Part shown: in pieces, positions 35,287-43,986 of the stretch
Layout of the letters: each line of letters opens with the position of its first letter
Numbering within the stretch: the stretch's first letter is position 1
Source of the DNA: DYEP01 sp040755615
GTDB lineage: Bacteria > Bacillota > Sulfobacillia > DUSP01 > DYEP01
DNA: 64,000 nucleotides
Reading direction: 5' to 3'
Assembly: GCA_040755615.1 (NCBI GenBank)
Contig: JBFMAL010000005.1
Coordinates: forward strand, 26,815 to 90,814
Program-made: the position numbers and the translations under genes
Notes under the pieces: model-generated
What the model saw: the letters and a program-made list of their open reading frames with translations, nothing else
Database searches by the model: none
Told to the model about the DNA's origin: nothing

Positions 35287-36003
35287 ATGGTCTTAGACCA
35301 TGGCAGGCTTCGGACCGCGCGGGTTTCAAAAGGATTCAGCCTGAGACGACTTGCGGCAATGGTGGGTCTTTCCCCGTCTTATCTGTCAGAGGTGGAGTCA
35401 GGGAAGAAAGAACCCTCTCCGGAAGTACTGCTGCGGCTTTCGTTCGCTCTCGGGCTGAAGGCCGATCAGATGATCCAGTCCTCTCCGGGCGAAATCCTCG
35501 CATTGCTCCTGGAATGCAAAAAGATAAACATGGCTGAGCTGGCAAACAAAACCGGGATCCCCGAGGACACGCTCCGGAGCGCTGCATCGGGCAGCGGCAC
35601 CCTCGACCCCGCTTCCTTTCACACGCTTGCCAGTGCGCTGGACGTGGATCCCTGTATTTTCACAGGGGTGCACTCATTACTAGGTAGCCGAATTCGCCAG
35701 CTGAGAGAGCAGCAGCATTTTACACAAAGCGAACTGGCAAAAAAAGCAGAACTGTCGACAGCACTGATCAGCGCGGTGGAAAACGGGCGTGTGAGGCCTT
35801 CGCTTGCATCCCTGAGGCGGATTTCCGAAGCCCTGGGAGTGTCCCCGTGTGAGTTCTTGCGTATAGCCACGCCCGTTGCCCCGGCCACCGGAGGTCTGCT
35901 GGAGCGACTGCTTCATGAGATCGGGACGCTGGATGAAGACCAGCTCAGGTTTGTGTACGATATGGTGCTTCTCCTGAAGAAACACCGGGCGAACCGGGAG
36001 TAA
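35287..36003 (+). CDS. Transcriptional regulator with three XRE-type HTH units
   Basis: A 238-residue DNA-binding protein. HTH 1 at about residues 8-60 (SLRRLAAMVGLSPSYLSEVE), HTH-like 2 at about 75-120 (NMAELANKTGIPEDTLRSAA) and HTH 3 at about 138-190 (TQSELAKKAELSTALISAVE). Three tandem units are uncommon; most XRE repressors have one plus a sensor domain. No sensor domain or Cys-rich site is visible, so a signal may come from its operon partners, the selenoprotein and ferredoxin. Confidence 0.85.
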   Translation: MVLDHGRLRTARVSKGFSLRRLAAMVGLSPSYLSEVESGKKEPSPEVLLRLSFALGLKADQMIQSSPGEILALLLECKKINMAELANKTGIPEDTLRSAASGSGTLDPASFHTLASALDVDPCIFTGVHSLLGSRIRQLREQQHFTQSELAKKAELSTALISAVENGRVRPSLASLRRISEALGVSPCEFLRIATPVAPATGGLLERLLHEIGTLDEDQLRFVYDMVLLLKKHRANRE

Positions 36004-36005
36004 AC

Positions 36006-36038
36006 AAGGGAGGCGGGGCGTACATCCTGGCCTCCCTT
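36006..36038. terminator. Bidirectional terminator between XRE gene and speE
   Basis: Perfect 9-bp stem AAGGGAGGC / GCCTCCCTT with a 15-base loop between the stops of two convergent genes (36003 and 36045). Confidence 0.75.
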
Positions 36039-36044
36039 AATCTG

Positions 36045-36887
36045 TCACAAGCTGCACGCTGCGTCTTTTTCGAATAGACGATCAATAAAGGGCGGCAATG
36101 CAAATGACGCTAAGTGAACCTCCCGGGAATAGTATCGGAGGCCGGAACACCTTGTGGGTAGCACATTCTCTGGATGCTCGCCCTTGGACGCAAAAGTGAA
36201 GCACCAGCTCCAGGACGAATAAGTGGGGATCGTCGCCAGGTAGGGCCGGGTGACGGGAAATGCCTGGCTGATCATATGAAAGATCCGGCGTACCAGCTCA
36301 GGCTGAAAAAAGGGCTGCTCGGTCTGGGCCGCAAATACGCCACCATCCCTCAACACCCTGGCCACGTTGGAGTAGAATTCCACATTAAACAACCCGAGAG
36401 AAGGCCCGGATGGATCCGTAGAGTCTACCAGCACAGCATCGTATTCTCCCTCTTTATCCTTCACGAACTCAATGCCATCCTCGATGATCACCCGCACACG
36501 GGGGTCCGAAAGCGCGCACGAGATCGAAGGCATATACGTGGTACACGCCCTGACCACTGCCTCATCTATCTCCACAAGATGCGCCTCTTTCACGGTAGGA
36601 TGTTTGAGTACTTCCCTTATCGTACCTCCATCGCCGCCTCCTATTACCAGCACTCGCTCTGGCTTTCTATGCACGTGCAGGGGGACGTGTGCCAGCATCT
36701 CGTGATATATGAACTCGTCTCGTTCCGTGGTCTGGATTACTCCATCCAGGATGAGCGCGCGTCCGAACTCGCAGGTATCGACTATCGCGAGATCCTGGTA
36801 TCTAGTTTTCTCCCTGTAAACCGTCTTCTCCACCTTGACATTCAGAGAAAGGTTGTCCGTGTGTCTTTCGATCAGCCAGAGTTTCAT
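36045..36887 (-). CDS. speE: Spermidine synthase
   Basis: Transfers an aminopropyl group from decarboxylated S-adenosylmethionine to putrescine. The 280-residue protein has the N-terminal beta domain (YQDLAIVDTCEFGRALILDG, VIQTTERDEFIYHEMLAHVP) and the Rossmann core RVLVIGGGDGGTIREVLKH, VEIDEAVVRACTTYMP, IEDGIEFV and DAVLVDSTDPSGPSLGLF with the catalytic Asp. All key residues look intact. It is the last gene of the minus-strand putrescine operon, 23 bases after the MoaD-like gene. Confidence 0.93.
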   Translation of the reverse strand: MKLWLIERHTDNLSLNVKVEKTVYREKTRYQDLAIVDTCEFGRALILDGVIQTTERDEFIYHEMLAHVPLHVHRKPERVLVIGGGDGGTIREVLKHPTVKEAHLVEIDEAVVRACTTYMPSISCALSDPRVRVIIEDGIEFVKDKEGEYDAVLVDSTDPSGPSLGLFNVEFYSNVARVLRDGGVFAAQTEQPFFQPELVRRIFHMISQAFPVTRPYLATIPTYSSWSWCFTFASKGEHPENVLPTRCSGLRYYSREVHLASFALPPFIDRLFEKDAACSL

Positions 36888-36910
36888 TCTTAGCTCCTTC
36901 CCAGGGGAGT

Positions 36911-37261
36911 CTAGCCACCCGAGAGAGGGGTGAAAAGGGCGACCTCGTCCCCATCTTTTAGTTCTTGGTTCATTTCCCGCCTAACACCGTTGACAGCCCC
37001 GAAGGACACGTACTGCCGCGGTATTCCGATGATGTCTATCAAGTCGGCCACTGTCCTGCCTCGTGGCAAGTGTACGATGACCCGCCTACCCTCACCCGGA
37101 GGGGCGTACCTTTCCAGGCTGCCGTGAAGCACTACCATGACCCCGCAGGAAGGGATCTCGCACGCACTCGGACCGTGTTCCATGGGCGCATTCCGATAAA
37201 ACATTTCACGCTGGTAATATTCCATCTGGGAAATGCCCCGTTCCCTTTCTGCCTGAGCCAA
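36911..37261 (-). CDS. MoaD/ThiS-family sulfur carrier protein
   Basis: The last ~75 residues (VVLHGSLERYAPPGEG to VALFTPLSGG) form a MoaD-like beta-grasp fold ending in the Gly-Gly needed for thiocarboxylate chemistry. Such proteins supply sulfur to the pterin of molybdenum or tungsten enzymes and often lie next to aldehyde ferredoxin oxidoreductase genes. The first ~40 residues of the open frame are unlike MoaD, so the true start may be the ATG at 37225 or later. It is encoded 16 bases after the oxidoreductase stop in the sigma-54 operon. Confidence 0.8.
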   Translation of the reverse strand: MAQAERERGISQMEYYQREMFYRNAPMEHGPSACEIPSCGVMVVLHGSLERYAPPGEGRRVIVHLPRGRTVADLIDIIGIPRQYVSFGAVNGVRREMNQELKDGDEVALFTPLSGG

Positions 37262-37277
37262 TTATACCACAACCTTC

Positions 37278-39038
37278 CTAACTGATTTCCAGTTCTTCGA
37301 GCTTGGCAGGAGTGGGTACCCCTTCTTCATCCCAGCCGCGAAGAGCGTAGTATTCGCTTAGCATCCTGTCGAACTCACCCTTGGGATATATCCTGCCTGC
37401 GGCCCTTCCTGTCTTCAGCGCTTCCTTGAAGATGCGATCGGGGAGAGTATCAGCGGCCCGCCTGAAGCCGGCTCTCACGTTGAACAACCTTGTGGTGTTG
37501 TAGATGCGTTCTCCTGCGCGTTCCAGCTCCCAGGCAGTGACGTGGCGTCCTGTCGCCACCGAAGCGACTCTCGCCATGTTTTCCAGTGATATGGCCCAGA
37601 AATCACACAAGATCATAGAGAACTTGATGGCATTGTAGTGCTGTCCTCCGATCACAAGCGCGGCCTTCCCCTCGATCGTAAAGGGGTCAATGTTTCCATA
37701 CGCCTCGTCCGCCACGGGCCATGCCCTCATATGGCATGCACCTCTGTCCGACGTGGCGTAGGCAAGACCCATACCCCAGGCGCCTCGGGGCTCGTAGCCT
37801 GGGATCTCAAGCCCCTTCACTTCCATGGCGAACTCCCGCCCTCCATACTTTCCTGCTACGTGGCGCACTCCTAAGGCTAGGTCCGCCCCGATCCCCTCAC
37901 GGTTCGCGATGAGCGCCGGAGCCTCAAGGTAGGGCCGTATCTCGCCGAATCGCATTCCGAAATCATGAATGCCTTTTTCGGTTAGTTCCATAGCGAACGC
38001 CACCACGTTGCCGGCGGATATGGTGTCAAGCCCGAGGTCGTCGCATGCTGCGTTGAACCGGATCACCGCCTCCAGATCCGAAATGCCGCAGTTCGAACCC
38101 GCAAGAGCCAGTGTCTCGTATTCAGGACCTTCCACTACGGCCTCTCCCGCGCGGACGTAATTCCCGCAGGCGAGCGTACACGCAAAGCAGGCGTTCTTGC
38201 GCTGCCTGACGTTTCTTACACTTTCTGAATTGATGGCCTTGAACCCTTCGAATACACCGTCCTGGAAATTCCTGGTAGGCAGAATCCCGGCGGAATTGGA
38301 CGCCTCAACCAGAAGGGGCGTGCCGTCCGTGCGGGCCCAAAGATTCGTGTCGGTAAGGCAGTCTTCCCGCATCAGCTCCCCGACCACTTTCATAAACTCC
38401 GCTATATTGGGAACACGCACAGGCTTCGTACCCCGGACGCACAGCGCCTTCAGGTGCTTAGAGCCGAAGACGGCACCGATCCCGCCTCGGCCTGCCTGTC
38501 GATACAGTTCTGACGTAAGGCAGGCCATGGGCACAAGGTTCTCGCCGGCCTGCCCTATTGACACAATGCGGAATTCCTCGCCCAGCCGTTCTTTCAGCAC
38601 AAGCTCGGTGTCGTGGCAGCCCCTGCCCCAGAGGTCCCCGGCCGGGTGTAGCGTGACCTTATCATCGTCAATTACCGCATAGACCGGGGCGTCCGAGCGC
38701 CCTTCGATAACGATGCCGTCATATCCGGCAAACTTGATTTCCGGACCCACCGTGCCTCCCACGCCACACTCCAGTATGGTGCCTGAAGCGGGAGACTTGG
38801 TCGTCACGCTGAGCCGGCCGGAGCACGGCGCGATGGTACCGGCCAGAGGGCCCGTCATCAGCACCACTTTGTTGTCAGGGGAAAGTGCATCAATGCCCGG
38901 GCCAGTCAAGCTCGCGAAGTATTTTACGCCAAGGCCCTTTCCGCCAAAGTACAGGCGGGCCCACTCCCTGTTCAATTCCTCCGTGCGAGACGTTCCAGAT
39001 GTCAGGTCGATGAAAAGGACTTTACCCGCGTATCCCAT
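37278..39038 (-). CDS. Aldehyde:ferredoxin oxidoreductase (tungstopterin enzyme)
   Basis: A 586-residue AOR-family oxidoreductase, which converts aldehydes to carboxylates with ferredoxin as acceptor. Visible are GYAGKVLFIDLTSGT at the N-terminus, RYFGGKGLG-like ARLYFGGKGLGVKYF, SGRLSVTTKSP, ECGVGGTVGPEIKFAGYDGI, the RQAGRGGIGAVFGSKHLKA pterin site, and ACFACTLACGNYV (C-x2-C-x3-C) plus MILCDFW completing the [4Fe-4S] ligands. The order is typical. Its operon position between a polyferredoxin and a MoaD-like protein, after putrescine aminotransferase, points to oxidation of 4-aminobutanal (inference). Confidence 0.93.
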   Translation of the reverse strand: MGYAGKVLFIDLTSGTSRTEELNREWARLYFGGKGLGVKYFASLTGPGIDALSPDNKVVLMTGPLAGTIAPCSGRLSVTTKSPASGTILECGVGGTVGPEIKFAGYDGIVIEGRSDAPVYAVIDDDKVTLHPAGDLWGRGCHDTELVLKERLGEEFRIVSIGQAGENLVPMACLTSELYRQAGRGGIGAVFGSKHLKALCVRGTKPVRVPNIAEFMKVVGELMREDCLTDTNLWARTDGTPLLVEASNSAGILPTRNFQDGVFEGFKAINSESVRNVRQRKNACFACTLACGNYVRAGEAVVEGPEYETLALAGSNCGISDLEAVIRFNAACDDLGLDTISAGNVVAFAMELTEKGIHDFGMRFGEIRPYLEAPALIANREGIGADLALGVRHVAGKYGGREFAMEVKGLEIPGYEPRGAWGMGLAYATSDRGACHMRAWPVADEAYGNIDPFTIEGKAALVIGGQHYNAIKFSMILCDFWAISLENMARVASVATGRHVTAWELERAGERIYNTTRLFNVRAGFRRAADTLPDRIFKEALKTGRAAGRIYPKGEFDRMLSEYYALRGWDEEGVPTPAKLEELEIS

Positions 39039-39041
39039 GAC

Positions 39042-39428
39042 TTACACCTCCCACCGAAGTGCTTCTACAGGGCACCAGCCAGCACAAGCAGGAGACCCAC
39101 CGCAGAAGTCACAGATCCGGGCCTTGCCTTCTTCATCCTCCAGGACGATCCCTTGCGGGCACTCCTCGGCACAGAGCCCACATGCCGTACAAAGAGCAGG
39201 GTCGATCTTGGGTCCGCAATCCATCACGATAGCTTCCACCGGGCATACATTCGCACACCTGCCGCACGCATCGCATACGAACCCGAGTACAGACCTGTCC
39301 GTCTTTGAGAACCGGGCGGAGATCTTAAGCAATGACAGCCCAGGAGAGAATACACCCATCTTCTCTGCCGAGCAGGCCAGCTGGCACGCTTGACAGCCGA
39401 CACATCTGTCACCGTAAAACTTCAGCAC
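39042..39428 (-). CDS. Four-cluster-type 4Fe-4S polyferredoxin subunit
   Basis: A 128-residue electron carrier with cysteine clusters CVGCQACQLAC, CDACGRCANVCP, CTACGLCAEECP and a last group CDFCGGSPACAGWCP, like the HycB/AOR-associated subunits. GTG 39428 is chosen because GAGGAGGGAG lies upstream and it leaves a 16-base gap to the aminotransferase stop; the open frame extends to 39479 but would overlap that gene. It probably takes electrons from the aldehyde oxidoreductase encoded three bases downstream. Confidence 0.87.
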   Translation of the reverse strand: MLKFYGDRCVGCQACQLACSAEKMGVFSPGLSLLKISARFSKTDRSVLGFVCDACGRCANVCPVEAIVMDCGPKIDPALCTACGLCAEECPQGIVLEDEEGKARICDFCGGSPACAGWCPVEALRWEV

Positions 39429-39444
39429 TTCGGCTTCTCCCTCC

Positions 39445-40797
39445 TCACACTCGCTCTCTTGAGGTTTTCTCCAGGACATCGCTAAGGACGTTCAACACCC
39501 TGTCAATCTGTTCCTTGCTGATGGTAAGAGGCGGTTCAAATCTGATGGTCTTCGCATTGACTAGCGTACCTGCCACTAGTACTCCCTGCTCAAACAGCCC
39601 TTTGGCCACCCTGTACCCGCGTTCATCCGAATGAAACTCCATTCCGAGCATAAGCCCCATGCCGCGCGCTTCGATGCATACTGCATCATACCGGGCCGCA
39701 AGACTGGTAAGCCCTTCCAGGAAGTATCCGCCCAGCTCGGCCGACCGCTCGCACAGGTTCTCTTCCAGGATGACGTTGATAGCAGCTACTGCAGCAGCGC
39801 ACGCAATGGGGTTCCCTCCAAAAGTAGTGGTGTGCAGGAACGGATTGGGGGTCATTTCCTGCCATATCTCCTTTGTCGAAACAAAAGCGCCGATAGGCAT
39901 GACGCCGCCGCCGAACGCTTTGCCCAGGCAGAGTATGTCAGGCACCACGTCATAATGCTCGTAACAGAACATCTTCCCAGTTCTACCCATCCCGGTCTGC
40001 ACCTCGTCGAAAATCAGGAGCACGTCGTTTTCGTCGCAGATCCTCCTTACCTCTTTCAGATATCCTGGAGGTGGGATGATGACTCCGCCCTCTCCCTGGA
40101 TAGGCTCAAGGAGTACTGCCGCAATTTCCTCTCCGGTAAATCGTCCCGCCTTGATCAGTTTGTCGATAATATCCGCGTCGCCGAAAGGAACATGCACAAC
40201 TCCGGGCAGAAGCGGCAGGTATGGCTTTCTGAATACCGCTTTGGACGTGGCCGAAAGCGACCCCATGCTCTTTCCGTGAAACGCACGGACAGCTGCGATG
40301 ATGCCCTTCCTGCCGGTATGAAGCCTTGCCAGTTTCATGGCGCCTTCTACCGATTCAGTGCCGCTGTTGGTAAAGAAAGAGTACTGCAGATCCCCCCAGG
40401 TAATCTGTGCCACAAGCCGGGCGAGCATGGCACGCAGGGGGTCGAGTAGTTCCTGGCTGTGAAGAGCCTGTCTGTTCAACTGGTCAAGAACCGCCTTTAA
40501 CACCTTGGGATGGCGGTGTCCGCAGTTGTAGATACCGTATCCCCCCAGGCAATCGATGAACTCCCTGCCGTTTACGTCCTCGAATGTAGCCCCTGAGTCC
40601 ATCCATTCCACAGCAGTATAATCGGTGGACACGGACTTCCGGTATTCGAGAAACCCCGGGTTCACGTGATCCCGGAATCCACGGACGGTCTCTTCAACCA
40701 CCCAGCGACGCTCTTTCTCGTCAAGGTCCTTCTTGGCTATCAGGTCCAAAACCTTCTGAGAATCTGCGATGACTCGCTGGAAATCCGGTTTGTACAT
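39445..40797 (-). CDS. patA: Putrescine aminotransferase (class III, PLP)
   Basis: A 450-residue class III aminotransferase with close resemblance, segment by segment, to Escherichia coli PatA/YgjG: HVNPGFLEYRKSVSTDY, FIDCLGGYGIYNCGHRHPKV, QALHSQELLDPLRAMLARL, NSGTESVEGAMKLA, FDEVQTGMGRTGKMF and DILCLGKAFGGGVMPIGA with the PLP Lys, then NPFLHTTTFGGNPIACAAA. It converts putrescine to 4-aminobutanal. ATG 40797 is preferred (AAGGAGGGTG upstream) over the longer frame from 40857. It is the first gene of a sigma-54 operon. Confidence 0.93.
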   Translation of the reverse strand: MYKPDFQRVIADSQKVLDLIAKKDLDEKERRWVVEETVRGFRDHVNPGFLEYRKSVSTDYTAVEWMDSGATFEDVNGREFIDCLGGYGIYNCGHRHPKVLKAVLDQLNRQALHSQELLDPLRAMLARLVAQITWGDLQYSFFTNSGTESVEGAMKLARLHTGRKGIIAAVRAFHGKSMGSLSATSKAVFRKPYLPLLPGVVHVPFGDADIIDKLIKAGRFTGEEIAAVLLEPIQGEGGVIIPPPGYLKEVRRICDENDVLLIFDEVQTGMGRTGKMFCYEHYDVVPDILCLGKAFGGGVMPIGAFVSTKEIWQEMTPNPFLHTTTFGGNPIACAAAVAAINVILEENLCERSAELGGYFLEGLTSLAARYDAVCIEARGMGLMLGMEFHSDERGYRVAKGLFEQGVLVAGTLVNAKTIRFEPPLTISKEQIDRVLNVLSDVLEKTSRERV

Positions 40798-40862
40798 CAA
40801 ACACCCTCCTTTTTGGGATCTCGCGTCCGGCAACCGGACTGGTCTCCTCAAAGGCAATATCG

Positions 40863-40878
40863 TGCAGCTTCTGTGCCA
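40863..40878 (-). promoter_or_regulatory. Sigma-54 (-24/-12) promoter of the putrescine operon
   Basis: On the minus strand TGGCAC, five bases, CTGCA matches the -24/-12 consensus TGGCAC-N5-TTGCA with one mismatch. It is 66 bases upstream of the patA ATG, giving a leader of about 50 bases. The activator gene, with the GAFTGA sigma-54 contact motif, lies directly upstream on the same strand. Confidence 0.8.
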
Positions 40879-40894
40879 TCAACCCTGTCAACAC

Positions 40895-40918
40895 AAAAAG
40901 CGTGCATGGCACGCTTTT
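40895..40918 (-). terminator. Terminator after the sigma-54 activator gene
   Basis: Stem AAAAGCGTGC / GCACGCTTTT with a three- to four-base loop and flanking A/T runs, between the activator stop (41047) and the sigma-54 promoter, separating the two transcription units. Confidence 0.75.
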
Positions 40919-41046
40919 CTTCATCGGACAGCCGGAAGTATTCTCAGTTTTGGTACTGGCGGTCTTTGGGGCAATCTGGAAAACGGGGTCTGTCTGGGAG
41001 TCCAAACACGGGATAAGATTGCGCCTTGAGTCTCAATCCTGCGAAT

Positions 41047-42855
41047 CTATCTCAAATCCTGTACTGATTCCTTTATGTTGAGTTCCTTTATCTTCCTATA
41101 CAACGTGGCCCTGCTGATCTTGAGGCTCCTCGCAGCGGCTTCCTTACCCTCCTTGGTATAACCGAAGCGCTTCAGGGATTCCTCAAGGATCTGCTTTTCA
41201 AAATGGTATACTCGGCGCCTGAGTGACATGCCTTCCTCCTTCGTCACGAAAGCGGTCTTCTTGATCCGGGGCGGTACGCTGTCGACAGTTATCACCGGTC
41301 CTGTCTCCATATTCACCGCATACTCCACTGCGTTTTCCAGTTCCCTGACGTTGCCCGGCCAGTCGTAGTTCAAGAACACATCCCAAACAGTGGAAGACAG
41401 CCCATCCAAGGTTTTGCCTGCGAGCGATTTGTATTTCTGCAAGAAGAACGGGATCAGGATCTCGAGGTCCTCCTTCCTGTCGCGCAGCGGCACAATATGA
41501 AGGGGGATGACGCTCAGCCTGAAATACAAGTCGCTTCTGAACTCACCGTCCTTCATCATGCTCTCCAAATCCCGGTTGGTGGCAGCTATCACGCGTACAT
41601 CGATGGGGATCACCCTGGTGCTTCCTACGCGTTCAACCTGTTTCCTCTGCAGCACGTGCAGGAGTTTCACCTGAAGGTGAAGCGGGAGGTCACCGATCTC
41701 ATCAAGGAATATGGTGCCCCCGTCTGCCAGCTCGAACTTGCCCGGCTTCCCTTCCTTCCTCGCTCCAGTGAACGCCCCCGCGTCATACCCGAATAACTCG
41801 CTTTCCAGCAATGTCTCCGGGATGGCACCGCAATTCACGGTAACAAAAGGCCCGCCCGCCCGTGGCGAAGCGAAGTGTATGGCGCGGGCAAATAACTCCT
41901 TGCCGGTGCCGCTCTCGCCAGTGATAAGGATGGTGGAGTTGGCCCTGGCAACGCGTTCAGCCTGCTCCTTCAGTTTCTGAATGGCCAGGCTTCTCCCGTG
42001 AATGTCAGCAAAACTTGATGCCTGAGATTTCTGGGATATGTCATACACAAGTCTTCTTACGTCCGCGATATCCCGGAAGGAGGCGACCACGCCGAGAAGC
42101 CTCGAACCCGAACGAATAGGCCTTGCCGATACGAGAAAATGCATCCTGCCTGACGGCGCAGGGTAAATCTCCTCCTTCTCCGTATAGCCCTTGCCCGTCC
42201 TCAACACGTCTTGGATGGGCGAGTCGGGCCAGATGGCAAAAAGCGGCTTCCCGATAACCGCTTCTCTGTTCATGCCTGTGAGCATCTCTGCCTTCTTGTT
42301 AAAATGTGAGACGATGCCATTCACGTCCACGGAGAGTACACCTTCGTGGATAGTCTCGATGATGGTGTGCAGCTGGCTGGAAATTGCGCACAGCTGCTCC
42401 AGCGTTTCTCTTTCCGATACCTTGCTTGCCAGAAGCTCCGCCATACGGTTAAGAAACGTCAGAAGCTGGGTCTTCTTCCCCAAAAGCGCTGTCCTCTGGA
42501 TTGCGTCAAAAGCCACCAGCGCCATTACACCAATGACCCTCCCGCCCTGCACCACCGGGACGCAGATTTCACCGCACTCTTCGGTGTCCCCTCTCAGTGA
42601 GGAAGGGTCATAACCCATATCGTTTGCCGGGTCTTCCACTACGTGAGCCTGTCCGGTCCTGAGCACCTTTGAATAAAGAAATTCACCTTCTGTGACAGCC
42701 TCTTCATCCTTGCTCCCGACTCGCGCGGCGTACTTACCGGTACCTGCCACGATGGTGAGCTCATCGTCGACGATCTCCGTCTCGACACCCAAAGCGGCCG
42801 AGACTGCCTCCGCCACCTGCTGAACAGTAGATTGAATCTGCCACAGCTTCGACAT
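41047..42855 (-). CDS. Sigma-54-dependent activator with GAF-like and PAS domains
   Basis: A 602-residue enhancer-binding protein. Residues ~5-160 form a GAF-like sensor (VVEDPANDMGYDPSSLRG); ~165-285 a PAS domain (IETIHEGVLSVDVNGIVSHF, NKKAEMLTGMNREAVIGKPL); ~300-535 the AAA+ domain with ITGESGTGKELFARAIH (Walker A), ELFGYDAGAFTGARKEG (sigma-54 loop), GGTIFLDEIGDLPLHLQVKL (Walker B) and DWPGNVRELENAVEY; and an FIS-type HTH at the end (EAAARSLKISRATLYRKIKE). It has no receiver domain, so it senses a small molecule directly. The neighbouring promoter suggests a polyamine or aldehyde signal (inference). Confidence 0.92.
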   Translation of the reverse strand: MSKLWQIQSTVQQVAEAVSAALGVETEIVDDELTIVAGTGKYAARVGSKDEEAVTEGEFLYSKVLRTGQAHVVEDPANDMGYDPSSLRGDTEECGEICVPVVQGGRVIGVMALVAFDAIQRTALLGKKTQLLTFLNRMAELLASKVSERETLEQLCAISSQLHTIIETIHEGVLSVDVNGIVSHFNKKAEMLTGMNREAVIGKPLFAIWPDSPIQDVLRTGKGYTEKEEIYPAPSGRMHFLVSARPIRSGSRLLGVVASFRDIADVRRLVYDISQKSQASSFADIHGRSLAIQKLKEQAERVARANSTILITGESGTGKELFARAIHFASPRAGGPFVTVNCGAIPETLLESELFGYDAGAFTGARKEGKPGKFELADGGTIFLDEIGDLPLHLQVKLLHVLQRKQVERVGSTRVIPIDVRVIAATNRDLESMMKDGEFRSDLYFRLSVIPLHIVPLRDRKEDLEILIPFFLQKYKSLAGKTLDGLSSTVWDVFLNYDWPGNVRELENAVEYAVNMETGPVITVDSVPPRIKKTAFVTKEEGMSLRRRVYHFEKQILEESLKRFGYTKEGKEAAARSLKISRATLYRKIKELNIKESVQDLR

Positions 42856-43076
42856 GAAACACGAACCCTCGCTTCTTGAAAGAGCGTTCCCCTTTGGGGG
42901 TCAAATTCTCTCTACAGCGACCATTTCCTTCTCTGCGCGTTTCATAGAAGAGAAAAGCGATGTTGATTATGGCGCAGCACCGGCGCTCATCCTGGGCATC
43001 TCATGACAAACTGCAAAAAGGTAATGAGGTCAAGAAGGATATCTCAGTTCTTCCGCGAATAAGTAAAACACCATAC

Positions 43077-43114
43077 TCGAACATAAAAGATCAAAGTCGA
43101 ACACCAATGTTCAA
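43077..43114 (+). promoter_or_regulatory. Repeated TCGAACA motifs upstream of the DeoR-family gene
   Basis: TCGAACA occurs at 43077-43083 and 43097-43103 (20 bases apart), with a near-inverted copy TGTTCAA at 43108-43114, just before the regulator start at 43138. Spacing by about two helical turns and position suggest an autoregulatory operator for the DeoR-type protein. Confidence 0.5.
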
Positions 43115-43137
43115 ACTTGGTTGAGGAGGCTGGTCGA

Positions 43138-43902
43138 GTGCTTCCGGAGGAAAGGCGAGCACGCATGCTCGAACTCGTGCAGAAGAACGGAACTCTGTCT
43201 GTTCGAGAACTGGCCCAGGCTCTCTCGGTGTCAGAAATGACCGTCCGACGCGATCTTAAGACCCTCGATCGGAGAGGACTCGTTAGGCGGGTGTTCGGGG
43301 GCGCTTCCGACCCGGCGAGTACCGCTTACGAGCCCCCGTTCTCCATACGCGAGGATACGTTCATGGATGAAAAGGCTCGGATCGGAAAGGCGGCCGCCTC
43401 GTTAGTCTCCGATGGCGAATCATTGATCCTGGATGTAGGTACAACCACGCTTGAAGTAGCCAGAAACCTTCATGATAAACACAATCTCATGGTCATCACC
43501 AACTCAATAAAGATTGCGCTGGAGCTGGCCCCGAGAAAGGACTTTACCGTTGTCCTGCCGGGCGGTGTGTTCCGGCCGGATGAAATGTCGATAAGCGGCA
43601 GTCAGGCGGAACGAATGGTTGAAACGCTCTATGTGGACAAGCTGTTTCTTGGGACTGGCGGCTTCACGTTGAACAGGGGATTATCCAACTTCGACCTATC
43701 CGAGGGTTACCTTCGTCGTGCGATGATCCGCGCTGCCAAACAGGTGATAGTTGTGGCCGACCACAGCAAGTTTGGTAAGGAGGCACTCGTGTCCATCGCG
43801 CCGGTTTCATCAGTACATACCGTCGTGTCCGACTCGGGCATGCCTCGTGAGTACGTCCGCGCTCTCCGCGAAATGGGCATACGGGTAATCCTCGCAGACT
43901 GA
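43138..43902 (+). CDS. DeoR/GlpR-family transcriptional regulator
   Basis: A 254-residue repressor: winged HTH at the N-terminus (ERRARMLELVQKNGTLSVREL, SVSEMTVRRDLKTLDRRG), then a ribose-5-phosphate isomerase-like sensor domain with LILDVGTTTLEVARNL, VVLPGGVFRPDEMSISG, VDKLFLGTGGFT and VVADHSKFGKEALVSIA that binds a phosphorylated sugar or polyol. GTG 43138 is preferred (GAGGAGG upstream). It opens the locus ending with an FGGY kinase; a phosphorylated product of that kinase is the natural candidate ligand (inference). Confidence 0.92.
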   Translation: MLPEERRARMLELVQKNGTLSVRELAQALSVSEMTVRRDLKTLDRRGLVRRVFGGASDPASTAYEPPFSIREDTFMDEKARIGKAAASLVSDGESLILDVGTTTLEVARNLHDKHNLMVITNSIKIALELAPRKDFTVVLPGGVFRPDEMSISGSQAERMVETLYVDKLFLGTGGFTLNRGLSNFDLSEGYLRRAMIRAAKQVIVVADHSKFGKEALVSIAPVSSVHTVVSDSGMPREYVRALREMGIRVILAD

Positions 43903-43986
43903 GCCAATTAGGAGGTGATGCCTGGAGTTTCTTGATTCTTAGGTACCCGGAGGCAAAGGAAGCACATATAAAGGAGGATCAAAGAA

